In this document: positions 42,154 through 49,867 of the stretch, piece after piece
How positions within the stretch are numbered: the stretch's first letter is position 1
Layout of the letters: every line of letters begins with the position of its first letter
Assembly: GCA_018434945.1 (NCBI GenBank)
Contig: JAHDOI010000006.1
Location: forward strand, 62,001 to 126,000
Direction: 5' to 3'
DNA: 64,000 bases
DNA from: Selenomonadales bacterium
GTDB lineage: Bacteria; Bacillota; Negativicutes; Sporomusales; UBA7701
Translations under genes and position numbers: made by a program
The notes under the pieces: generated by a model
What the model was told of the DNA's origin: nothing
Seen by the model: the letters and a program-made list of their open reading frames with translations, nothing else
The model's database searches: none

Positions 42154-42277
42154 CCGAAAGGGTTTCCGGCAGCTGAGGGCGAAAAGTTATCACGCCAGCT
42201 TTATCAGTGAAACTGGTAGGGCTGGCTTTGATTTCAGGGTAGAGTGGACAAGCCCGGGATTACAGGGGGAGAATGAG

Positions 42278-42919
42278 ATGAGCTACAGAGGTATTCTTTT
42301 CGATCTTGACGGGACGCTGTTGGATACGACCGATCTGATTCTCAAGTCGTTCCAGCATACCATCAAAACGCACCAGGGCTGCGACGCGGATATGGCGCTG
42401 GTGAAGTCGACATTCGGCAGGCCGCTGATCGAGGCGCTGGCCCTTATGGGGCCTGATCCGGAAGCGATGATCAAAACATACCGGGAGTATAACATCCATT
42501 ATCATGATGAACTGGCGAAGGTGTTTACCGGGGTGGTCGAGGTTGTGCAGAAGCTCTACGACAGAGGCGTGAAGCTGGCGGTGGTGACTTCGAAGACGCG
42601 GGTAACGTCGGTGCGCGGCCTCAGGCTTTTTGACCTCGACAAGTATTTTCCGGTGGTGATCGGCCATGAGGACTGCCTGAAGCATAAACCGCATCCCGAA
42701 CCGGTGCTGTTGGCCCTGGCGGCTCTCGGGCTGCCGGCGGGCGACTGTCTGATGGTGGGTGACAGCCCGTACGATGTCATGAGCGCCAAGGCGGCGGCGG
42801 TGAAGACGGCGGCGGTTCGCTGGACTTATGTGCCGTGGTCTGATGTGACCGCAGCCGGGCCGGACCATGTGATCGAGGATATGGCGGAGCTGCTCACGCT
42901 ATGTGGGATAAAGGATTAA
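42278..42919 (+). CDS. ppaX: HAD-family pyrophosphatase PpaX-like
   Basis: A 213-residue HAD hydrolase. Motif I is LFDLDGTLLDT with the nucleophilic Asp, motif II VVTSKT, motif III HKPHPEP and motif IV VGDSPYD. The cap helices lie at about 20-85. It is closest in pattern to PpaX, which hydrolyses pyrophosphate formed by HPr(Ser) phosphorylase, though phosphoglycolate phosphatase is a close alternative. GGGGGAGA precedes the ATG at 42278; in-frame sequence upstream lacks a ribosome site. Confidence 0.85.
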   Translation: MSYRGILFDLDGTLLDTTDLILKSFQHTIKTHQGCDADMALVKSTFGRPLIEALALMGPDPEAMIKTYREYNIHYHDELAKVFTGVVEVVQKLYDRGVKLAVVTSKTRVTSVRGLRLFDLDKYFPVVIGHEDCLKHKPHPEPVLLALAALGLPAGDCLMVGDSPYDVMSAKAAAVKTAAVRWTYVPWSDVTAAGPDHVIEDMAELLTLCGIKD

Positions 42920-42985
42920 AGGGCTTTTGCACATATATGTTATAAATTATGTTGTTATAATTTTTCGAAATATCGACTTGACCGA

Positions 42986-43014
42986 TTGACGAGCCTTCTC
43001 CGATATGATAATTT
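42986..43014 (+). promoter_or_regulatory. Putative sigma-A promoter of satP
   Basis: TTGACG (42986-42991), 17-base spacer, and extended -10 TGA-TAATTT (43009-43014), about 55 bases before the start codon in an AT-rich gap. Confidence 0.5.
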
Positions 43015-43068
43015 AGAATGTGTTTACTTGTGTTGTATTTTTTTATTTAGGGGGAGGCATGTAGAAAA

Positions 43069-43680
43069 ATGGCAGAAGGACCGCAGAAGACTCAAGTGGT
43101 ACTCGCGAATCCGACAGGACTGGGACTTTTCGGCTTGGCAATGGTTACTATGGTGGCCGCATCGCAGAAACTGGGGTGGACAACCGGGTTGTCGTTTGTG
43201 ATCGTCTACGCAATTTTCCTGGGGGCAACCGCGCAACTCGTGGCGTCGATCTTCGATTTCTTCCACAACAATATCTGGGGTGCAACCGTGTTCGGCGCGT
43301 ACGCTTTCTTCTGGTACGCAATCGCCACCGCCTGGATGATGAAGATGGGCGTATTCGGTCCGATCTTGGCCCAGGCCGCCGATGTGGGGCAGCTCGGCTG
43401 GGCCTTCACCGGCTACCTGATTTTTTCCGTCCTGATGACCGTCGGTGCGATGGAAGTCAATAAAGTTATCTTCGCGATCATGGTGCTTATCGACGTGCTG
43501 CTGGCCGCCCTGGCGCTGAACGCGTTCGGTATTGCCGCCCACGCTTCCCATGCGGTCGCCGCCTGGACCGAACTGGTCATTTCGCTCCTGACCTTCTACG
43601 CTTGCTGCGCGGTCGTGCTGAACACGCACTTCGGCAAGCCGTTCATGCCGATGGGTAAACCGTTCGGTATTTTCAAGTAG
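43069..43680 (+). CDS. satP: Acetate uptake transporter, AceTr/SatP (GPR1/FUN34/YaaH) family
   Basis: A 203-residue inner-membrane protein with six hydrophobic segments. NPTGLGLFGLAMVT near the N terminus is the family's NPxPLGLxxF motif, and FFHNNIWGATVFGAYAFFWY matches its second signature. Members carry acetate or succinate with protons, as hexameric channels. GGGGGAGG precedes the ATG. Monocistronic, between a promoter and a strong terminator. It fits an organism that makes or uses acetate, along with pduL in this window. Confidence 0.92.
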   Translation: MAEGPQKTQVVLANPTGLGLFGLAMVTMVAASQKLGWTTGLSFVIVYAIFLGATAQLVASIFDFFHNNIWGATVFGAYAFFWYAIATAWMMKMGVFGPILAQAADVGQLGWAFTGYLIFSVLMTVGAMEVNKVIFAIMVLIDVLLAALALNAFGIAAHASHAVAAWTELVISLLTFYACCAVVLNTHFGKPFMPMGKPFGIFK

Positions 43681-43696
43681 GATATTTTTCCGCAAG

Positions 43697-43724
43697 GCCC
43701 CCGCGACAGCGGGGGCTATTTTTA
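43697..43724 (+). terminator. Rho-independent terminator after satP
   Basis: GCCCCCGC-GACA-GCGGGGGC followed by TATTTTTAT. Confidence 0.9.
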
Positions 43725-43820
43725 TCGCCCGGGGAAACGGAAGCCGTGGCTGTTTTTTGTAGGGCAGGGAGGAGATTTGATTCATAAAGTCCAATATATA
43801 ACACTTTGGACAACCTATTG

Positions 43821-43848
43821 TTGACCCTTAAAATTTGGTACATATTAT
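43821..43848 (+). promoter_or_regulatory. Sigma-A promoter of the MTA/SAH salvage operon
   Basis: TTGACC (43821-43826), 16-base spacer, TATTAT (43843-43848). A small dyad, GTCCAA / TTGGAC (43789-43794, 43806-43811), lies just upstream and could be an operator. No SAM riboswitch was found. Confidence 0.6.
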
Positions 43849-43884
43849 ATTGAGAGAAATTCAGCGATTCTGGGGGGCAGAAAG

Positions 43885-44679
43885 ATGGCGAGGATAGCGA
43901 TTATCGGCGGCACGGGGCTTTACGACCCGCGAATTTTGGAGAACGTCCGCTCGGAGACGATCACGACGCCGTACGGCGATGTGAAATACGAGGTCGGGGA
44001 ATATGCAGGCAAAGAGGTGGCGTTCATACCGCGCCACGGCAAAACGCATTTCATCGCGCCGCATCTCATCAACTACCGCGCCAATATCTGGGCGATGAAG
44101 AAGATCGGCGTACAGAGCATCATCGCCACGACGGCGGTGGGTTCTCTCAAACATGAGATGGCGCCGGGCCATTTCGTGCTGACCGACCAGTTCATCGATT
44201 TCACAAAAAACAGGGTGGCGACTTTTTATGAAGGCGGCGACCGCGAGGTCGTGCATGTCGATGTGACCGAGCCGTATTGCCCGACACTGAGGGCCGTTTT
44301 GCACAAGACGGCCATCGATAACGCGATCCCGTGCCATAACTGGGGCACATATGTGTGTACGGAGGGGCCGCGGTTCGAGACGCCGGCCGAGATTAAGGCT
44401 TACGCTATGCTGGGGGGGGACATCGTCGGCATGACGAACGTTCCCGAGGTCGTGCTGGCGAGGGAGGCGGAGATGTGCTATGCGACGGTGTCGATGGTGA
44501 CGAATTTCGCCGCCGGTATTTCGACCCAGCCGCTTACCCACAGCGAGGTGCTCGACGCCATGCGGACAAATCTGGAGAATTTTAAGAAACTGGTTATGGC
44601 GGCGATCGCGGGGATCGACCCCGAGGCTCCCTGCGCATGCCGGCGGGCGCTGGCCGAATACGGCGGGTTCAAACTGTAG
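43885..44679 (+). CDS. MTAP-family nucleoside phosphorylase, probable 6-oxopurine specificity
   Basis: A 264-residue trimeric-type phosphorylase splitting methylthio- or deoxy-nucleosides to base and sugar 1-phosphate. IIGGTGLYD and IPRHGKTH bind phosphate, TTAVGSLKHEM the base region, and MTNVPEVVLAREAEMCYATV the sugar. The base-recognition segment reads VTNFAAG: Asn where adenine-specific MTA phosphorylases have Asp. In this family that Asn marks 6-oxopurine substrates such as 5'-methylthioinosine. A deaminase in the same operon could supply such inosines. First gene of a five-gene operon. Confidence 0.88.
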   Translation: MARIAIIGGTGLYDPRILENVRSETITTPYGDVKYEVGEYAGKEVAFIPRHGKTHFIAPHLINYRANIWAMKKIGVQSIIATTAVGSLKHEMAPGHFVLTDQFIDFTKNRVATFYEGGDREVVHVDVTEPYCPTLRAVLHKTAIDNAIPCHNWGTYVCTEGPRFETPAEIKAYAMLGGDIVGMTNVPEVVLAREAEMCYATVSMVTNFAAGISTQPLTHSEVLDAMRTNLENFKKLVMAAIAGIDPEAPCACRRALAEYGGFKL

Positions 44680-44692
44680 AGAGTGGTGATCT

Positions 44693-45739
44693 GTGTTGCG
44701 TTCACTGGAATGGCGGGCCGGCTGCCTGACGTTGCTGAATCAGACGGCTTTGCCGGGAAGTACGGAGTTTATCGACTGCCGCGACTGGCGCCGGGTGGCT
44801 GAGGCGATCCGTCGCCTGGAGGTGCGGGGCGCGCCGGCCATCGGCGCGGCCGCGGCCTTCGGCCTGGTGCTCGGAGCCCGCGAGCTGGCTGCTCGGCCCG
44901 GGGATTTCTGGCCCGGGCTGCTGAGTGTCGCCGAGGAGCTGCGGGGCACGCGGCCTACGGCGGTCAACTTATTCTGGGCTATCGACAGGATGCTGTCGGT
45001 GGCCAGCCGCTACGGCAGCGGCGCCGACCCCGCGGCTGTGACGGCGGCTCTCGAGGAGGAGGCGGTGGCTATCGCCCACGAGGACGAGGCGGTCAACCGC
45101 AGTATCTCGGTGAACGGCGCGGCTCTTTTCCCGCCGCAGAGCGCCGTCCTGACCCACTGCAACGCCGGCGCGCTGGCGACGGTGGCGTTCGGCACGGCTC
45201 TCGGGGTTATCGGCGAAGCCTGGCGGCAGGGACGCATCAGCCGCGTGTTCGCCGACGAGACGCGGCCGCTGCTGCAAGGCGCCAGGCTGACGGCCTGGGA
45301 GCTGAAAAACGAAGGCATCCCGGTGACGCTGATCACCGATAATATGGCCGGCTGGGTGATGCAGCGCGGGCTTGTGCAGGCGGCTATCGTCGGCGCCGAC
45401 CGGATAACGGCCAACGGCGACGTCGCTAATAAGATCGGCACATATTCGGTGGCGGTGCTTGCCAAGGAGCACGGCATCCCCTTTTATGTGGCGGCGCCTG
45501 TTTCCACCTTCGATTTTTCCCTCGCGAGCGGGGCCGACATCCCCATCGAGGAGCGCAGCCCGGCCGAGGTCACCAGCCTGGGCGGCGTGCGCACCGCCCC
45601 GGAAGGCATCGATGTATTCAATCCGGCGTTCGACGTCACCCCCAACCGGCTGGTGACGGCTATCATAACCGAACACGGCGTGCTCAGGGCTCCGTACACG
45701 GAGGCTATCGCCGCGCTACGTGACAAGAAAGGGTGCTGA
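44693..45739 (+). CDS. mtnA: S-methyl-5-thioribose-1-phosphate isomerase
   Basis: A 348-residue isomerase making methylthioribulose 1-phosphate (or the 5-deoxy analogue) from the aldose 1-phosphate. RGAPAIGAAAAFG, the catalytic Cys in THCNAGALAT (about 152-160) and Asp in VGADRITANGDVANKIGTY (about 232-245) are present, so it is the enzyme rather than an eIF2B-type relative. The GTG start has a weak ribosome site. It follows the phosphorylase by 13 bases and supplies the aldolase two genes downstream. mtnBCD and mtnK of the full methionine salvage route are not here. Confidence 0.95.
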   Translation: MLRSLEWRAGCLTLLNQTALPGSTEFIDCRDWRRVAEAIRRLEVRGAPAIGAAAAFGLVLGARELAARPGDFWPGLLSVAEELRGTRPTAVNLFWAIDRMLSVASRYGSGADPAAVTAALEEEAVAIAHEDEAVNRSISVNGAALFPPQSAVLTHCNAGALATVAFGTALGVIGEAWRQGRISRVFADETRPLLQGARLTAWELKNEGIPVTLITDNMAGWVMQRGLVQAAIVGADRITANGDVANKIGTYSVAVLAKEHGIPFYVAAPVSTFDFSLASGADIPIEERSPAEVTSLGGVRTAPEGIDVFNPAFDVTPNRLVTAIITEHGVLRAPYTEAIAALRDKKGC

Positions 45740-45743
45740 TTAA

Positions 45744-46985
45744 ATGGATTCGATTATCAGGGACATCAAGCTCGCTCCCCAGGGTATGGACAAAATCAAC
45801 TGGGTGAAGGAGCATATGCCGGTATTGAATGTGCTGAACGCCGAACTGTCGGCGACCAAGCCGCTGGCAGGCAAGAAGATGGTTATCACCATGCATCTCG
45901 AGGCCAAGACCGCTTATTTGGGCATGGTGCTGGCCAACGCCGGGGCGAGTGTCGCCGTGACCGGCTCCAATCCGCTCTCGACCCAGGACGACGTGGCCGC
46001 GGCGCTGGCCAGCCAGGGGGTCAAGGTATTCGCCTGGTACAATACGACCGCCGAGGAGTACGATAATTTCCTCCATAAGGCGCTCGACACAAAGCCGGAC
46101 ATCATCATCGACGACGGCGGGGACCTGGTTTCGCTGCTCCATGGCGAGCGCGCCGATCTGGCCGGCAATATCCTCGGCGGCTCGGAGGAGACGACGACCG
46201 GCGTCCACCGTCTCAAGGCGCTGGCGGCGGCCGGCAAGCTGAAGTTCCCGATGATCGCCGTCAACGACGCGTATTGCAAGTATCTGTTCGATAACCGTTA
46301 CGGCACCGGCCAGTCGACCTGGGACGGCATCATGCGCACAACCAACCTGACCGTCGCCGGCAAGACGGTGGTGGTGGCCGGGTACGGCTGGTGCGGCAAG
46401 GGCGTGGCGATGCGGGCCAGGGGCCTCGGAGCCAACGTCATCGTGACCGAGGTCGACCCCATCCGGGCGGCCGAGGCGCTGTTCGACGGCTACCAGGTGA
46501 TGAATATGCTGGACGCGGCCGCCAGGGGCGATTTCTTCGTCACCGTGACCGGCTGCCGCGATGTCGTGTGCCGCGAGCATCTCAAGGCGATGAAGCCGGG
46601 AGCGATCATGGCCAACGCCGGCCATTTCGACGTGGAGATCAACAAGGAGCATCTTGACGAGCTGGCGGTGAGCAGCCGCCCGGTGCGCAAGAATATTGAG
46701 GAGTTCGTGTTCGCGGACGGTAAGAAAGTATACCTGCTCGGCGAGGGCCGGCTGGTTAATCTGGCGGCCGGCGACGGGCATCCGACCGAGATCATGGATC
46801 TGTCGTTCGCAATTCAGGCGCTGTCGGTTCTCCATATCCTCGAAAACCACGGCAAGCTGGACAAACAGGTCTACAAGCTGCCCTACGAGCTGGACCGCAA
46901 GGTGGCGTCGCTCAAACTCAAGGCGATGGGGATCGCCATCGACGAGCTGTCGACTACCCAGACCGATTATCTCAACAAAGCTTAG
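45744..46985 (+). CDS. ahcY: S-adenosyl- (or S-inosyl-) L-homocysteine hydrolase
   Basis: A 413-residue NAD-dependent hydrolase releasing homocysteine. MHLEAKTAYL and EETTTGVHRLKAL bind substrate, the NAD Rossmann motif is VVAGYGWCGKGVAMRA (about 213), and GHFDVEI and YLLGEGRLVNLAAGDGHP are family marks. It is short, without the long insert and tail of eukaryotic enzymes, like archaeal/Thermotoga forms. In M. jannaschii such an enzyme hydrolyses S-inosylhomocysteine made by a DadD deaminase. The adjacent deaminase makes that possible here, but residues visible do not settle it. Confidence 0.9.
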   Translation: MDSIIRDIKLAPQGMDKINWVKEHMPVLNVLNAELSATKPLAGKKMVITMHLEAKTAYLGMVLANAGASVAVTGSNPLSTQDDVAAALASQGVKVFAWYNTTAEEYDNFLHKALDTKPDIIIDDGGDLVSLLHGERADLAGNILGGSEETTTGVHRLKALAAAGKLKFPMIAVNDAYCKYLFDNRYGTGQSTWDGIMRTTNLTVAGKTVVVAGYGWCGKGVAMRARGLGANVIVTEVDPIRAAEALFDGYQVMNMLDAAARGDFFVTVTGCRDVVCREHLKAMKPGAIMANAGHFDVEINKEHLDELAVSSRPVRKNIEEFVFADGKKVYLLGEGRLVNLAAGDGHPTEIMDLSFAIQALSVLHILENHGKLDKQVYKLPYELDRKVASLKLKAMGIAIDELSTTQTDYLNKA

Positions 46986-47013
46986 GGGCTGGAAACAGAA
47001 GGGGAGAGGACGC

Positions 47014-47679
47014 ATGAACGAGCTGGCGGCGGTGAGGGCCGAGGTTGTGAGGACGGGACTGGCGATGCTTGAGCGGGGCCTGGTGGCCGGGACGTGGGGG
47101 AACGTGAGCATCCGCGTGCCCGGACAGAAGCTTGTGGCGGTGACGCCGTCGGGCCGCGATTACCGGAGCCTGCGCGCCGAGGATGTCGCCGTTGTCGATA
47201 TGCGGGGAAAACAGGTGGCCGGCGAGCTTACGCCGTCGACCGAAACGCCCCTCCACCTGGCGATTTACGCCGCCCGGCCCGACATCGGCGCGATTGTCCA
47301 CACCCACAGTACGTTCGCCAGCGCCTGCGCCGCCGCCCGCCGCCCACTGCCGCCGATCATCGAGGATCTTGTGCAGCTGGCGGGCGGAGCGATCGAGGTG
47401 GCCGCGTACGCGCTGCCGGGGACGGCCGAACTGGCGGCCAACGCCGTGGCGGCGCTGGCCGACCGCCAGGCGGTGCTGCTGGCCAACCACGGGGCGGTCG
47501 GCTGCGGCCGGTCGCCTGGCGAGGCGCTGCTGGCCTGCGAGCTTGTCGAAAAAGGCGCCCAGATTTTCATATACGCCAATCTCCTGGGCGGAGCCCAGGT
47601 ATTGAGCGACGGGGATGTCGCCGTGATGCGCCGCTTTTATGTGGAGCATTACCGGCGGCGCCAGGAAGGAGCGGAATGA
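47014..47679 (+). CDS. Class II aldolase (fuculose-1-phosphate / 5-deoxyribulose-1-phosphate aldolase type)
   Basis: A 221-residue zinc aldolase of the class II aldolase/adducin family. GTWGNVSIR, TPSGRDY, the Glu in STETPLHLAIY, the zinc His pair HTHS (about 88) and the third His in LANHGAVG (about 153) are in place. In the DHAP shunt such aldolases (Ald2) split methylthioribulose 1-phosphate or 5-deoxyribulose 1-phosphate into DHAP and an aldehyde. Being beside mtnA and a nucleoside phosphorylase strongly suggests that role. It overlaps the next gene by four bases. Confidence 0.88.
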   Translation: MNELAAVRAEVVRTGLAMLERGLVAGTWGNVSIRVPGQKLVAVTPSGRDYRSLRAEDVAVVDMRGKQVAGELTPSTETPLHLAIYAARPDIGAIVHTHSTFASACAAARRPLPPIIEDLVQLAGGAIEVAAYALPGTAELAANAVAALADRQAVLLANHGAVGCGRSPGEALLACELVEKGAQIFIYANLLGGAQVLSDGDVAVMRRFYVEHYRRRQEGAE

Positions 47680-48971
47680 TGGCCAGGATATTGCTGAAGA
47701 ACGGCGAGGTTTATACGGGCGGCGGCGTGGTCAGGGCCGATGTGGCGGTCGACGGCGCCGTGATCGCCAGGGTAGGGGAGGTTGAACCCAGCTGGCAGGC
47801 CGACAGGGTGATCGACTGCACCGATAAGCTGGTGCTGCCCGGGTTCGTCAACACCCATACTCACGCGGCGATGACGCTCTTCCGCAGCTATGCCGACGAT
47901 ATGGCGCTGATGGAGTGGCTGGAGACCAAGATCTGGCCGGCGGAGGCCAGGCTGACCGGCGAGGATGTCTACTGGGGCACGCTGCTGGCGATCGCCGAGA
48001 TGATCCGGGGCGGCACGACCGCTTTTGCCGATATGTATTTCTTTATGGACGAAGTAGCCCGGGCGGTGGACGAGAGCGGCATGCGCGCCGTCCTGGCGCG
48101 CGGCATGGCCGGGGTGGCGCCGACAGCCGCGCAGGCGCTGACGGAGAGCGAGGCTTTTTACCGCGACTGGCACGGCGGCGCCGGCGGCCGGATCACGGTG
48201 ATGCTGGGGCCGCACGCGCCCTATACCTGCCCCCCCGATTACATCAGAAAAGTAACGGCCCTGGCGGCGAAGCTGGGGGCCGAAATCCATACACATCTGG
48301 CGGAGACGGCCGGCGAGGTGGCGGGCTGTGTCAAGGAGCATGGCAAGTCGCCTGTCGCTCTCATGGACGAACTGGGGCTGTTCGATTTCGGCGTGCTGGC
48401 CGCCCACTGCGTCCACCTGTCGGCTGAGGATATCGCCATTCTCAGGGACAAGAAGGTGCGGGTGGCCCACAACCCGGGGAGCAATATGAAACTGGCCAGC
48501 GGGGCGGCGCCTGTGCCGGCGCTCATCGCAGCCGGCGTGCCGGTCGGCATCGGCACGGACGGCACGGCCAGCAACAATAACCTCGACATGGTGGAGGAGA
48601 TGAGGCTGGCGGCGCTCCTCAGCAAGGTCGCCGCGCTCGATCCGCTGGCGGTGCCGGCGGGTCAGGCGGTCGCCATGGCCACCGCCAAGGGGGCGGAGGT
48701 TCTCGGCCTCGGCGGGCTGACCGGCGTGCTGGCCCCCGGCTACAAGGCCGACATCACCATCCTCGATATGTCGGCCGGACATTGGTATCCGCGTCATGAC
48801 CGACTGTCGCTGCTCGTTTATTCCGCCTCCGCCGCCGATGTCCACACCGTGATGGTGGACGGCAAGGTGCTGCTCGACGCCCGCCGCCTGACGACCATCG
48901 ACGAGGAGCGGGTGAAGCGCGAAGCCGGCGCCCGCGGGCTTCGCCTGGTAGAATCGCGTAGGATACAGTAG
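47676..48971 (+). CDS. dadD: MTA/SAH / 5'-deoxyadenosine deaminase
   Basis: A 431-residue metal-dependent deaminase of the MtaD/DadD family, converting the adenine of MTA, SAH or 5'-deoxyadenosine to hypoxanthine. NTHTHAAMTLFRSYADD (HxH metal pair), HTHLAET, AHCVHLS and GTDGTASNNNLDM give the full metal and catalytic set. The start is ATGATG; ATG 47676 is best placed behind GGAAGGA, with 47679 as alternative, and both overlap the aldolase stop. Last gene of the operon. Its product inosines would fit the Asn-type phosphorylase at the operon start. Confidence 0.93.
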   Translation: MMARILLKNGEVYTGGGVVRADVAVDGAVIARVGEVEPSWQADRVIDCTDKLVLPGFVNTHTHAAMTLFRSYADDMALMEWLETKIWPAEARLTGEDVYWGTLLAIAEMIRGGTTAFADMYFFMDEVARAVDESGMRAVLARGMAGVAPTAAQALTESEAFYRDWHGGAGGRITVMLGPHAPYTCPPDYIRKVTALAAKLGAEIHTHLAETAGEVAGCVKEHGKSPVALMDELGLFDFGVLAAHCVHLSAEDIAILRDKKVRVAHNPGSNMKLASGAAPVPALIAAGVPVGIGTDGTASNNNLDMVEEMRLAALLSKVAALDPLAVPAGQAVAMATAKGAEVLGLGGLTGVLAPGYKADITILDMSAGHWYPRHDRLSLLVYSASAADVHTVMVDGKVLLDARRLTTIDEERVKREAGARGLRLVESRRIQ

Positions 48972-49030
48972 TAATTGGTAATTATTGCCCTATAATAGGG
49001 TATAAGTGTTAGTTTAGGGAGGAATGGAAC

Positions 49031-49867
49031 TTGTACGATATCGTCAAGAAAGAGGTACTGTCGCCCGGCGTCCTGCTGTTCGATGTCGCGGCGCCGCTGA
49101 TCGCGAAGAAATGCCAGCCGGGCCAGTTCGTCATCCTGCGCATCGACGAGGACGGCGAACGCATCCCGCTGACCATCGCCGACTTCGACCGCGAGGCGGG
49201 GACGATCACGCTGATCTTCCAGGAGGTGGGCCACACCACCCGCCAATTGGGCGCTCTGAATAAGGGCGACGCCATCCTCGACCTCGTCGGGCCGCTGGGC
49301 AAAGAGACGCACATCGATAATTTCGGCACCGTAATCTGTATCGGCGGCGGCATCGGCGTCGCCCCCGTCTATCCGATAGCCCGCGCCTACAAGCAGGCGG
49401 GCAATAAGGTGATCTCGATCATCGGCGCCCGGAACGCCGATCTCCTCATCCTCGAGAAAGAGATGGCCGCCGTCAGCGACGAGCTCATCATCACCACCGA
49501 CGACGGCAGCAAGGGCCGCAAGGGCCTCGTTATCCACCCGCTGCAGGAAATGATCGACGCCGGCATGAAGATCGACCTCGTAATGGCTATCGGGCCGGTC
49601 ATTATGATGCGCAGCGTCGCCGATGTCACCCGGCCGCATAATATCCATACCATCGTCAGCCTCAACCCGATCATGGTCGACGGCACCGGTATGTGCGGCG
49701 GCTGTCGCGTCAGCGTGGGCAATAAGAACAAGTTCGCCTGCGTCGACGGGCCGGAATTCGACGCCCACCAGGTCGACTTCAACGGCCTGATGGCCCGCCA
49801 GCGGATGTATCACGACCACGAAAAAACGGAGCGGTGCGGGGGAGGTAGCTGCAAATGCAACAAGTAA
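49031..49867 (+). CDS. nfnA: NADH-dependent ferredoxin:NADP+ oxidoreductase, subunit A
   Basis: A 278-residue FAD and [2Fe-2S] subunit of the electron-bifurcating Nfn complex. The FNR-like FAD domain (about 1-95) is followed by the NAD(H) domain (GGGIGVAPVYPIARA, about 98) and the C-terminal cluster site MCGGCRV with a further Cys in FACVDGPEFDAH. A Cys-rich tail (CGGGSCKC) ends it. Close relatives include dihydroorotate dehydrogenase PyrK-type subunits, but pairing with nfnB decides the call. TTG follows GGGAGG; CCCTATAATAGGG upstream is a small dyad. It overlaps nfnB by 13 bases. Confidence 0.92.
   Translation: MYDIVKKEVLSPGVLLFDVAAPLIAKKCQPGQFVILRIDEDGERIPLTIADFDREAGTITLIFQEVGHTTRQLGALNKGDAILDLVGPLGKETHIDNFGTVICIGGGIGVAPVYPIARAYKQAGNKVISIIGARNADLLILEKEMAAVSDELIITTDDGSKGRKGLVIHPLQEMIDAGMKIDLVMAIGPVIMMRSVADVTRPHNIHTIVSLNPIMVDGTGMCGGCRVSVGNKNKFACVDGPEFDAHQVDFNGLMARQRMYHDHEKTERCGGGSCKCNK

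Noticed and set aside
43725-43884. SAM or SAH riboswitch upstream of the salvage operon
   Set aside because: No SAM-I, SAM-II or SAH core blocks found; only a sigma-A promoter and a small dyad.
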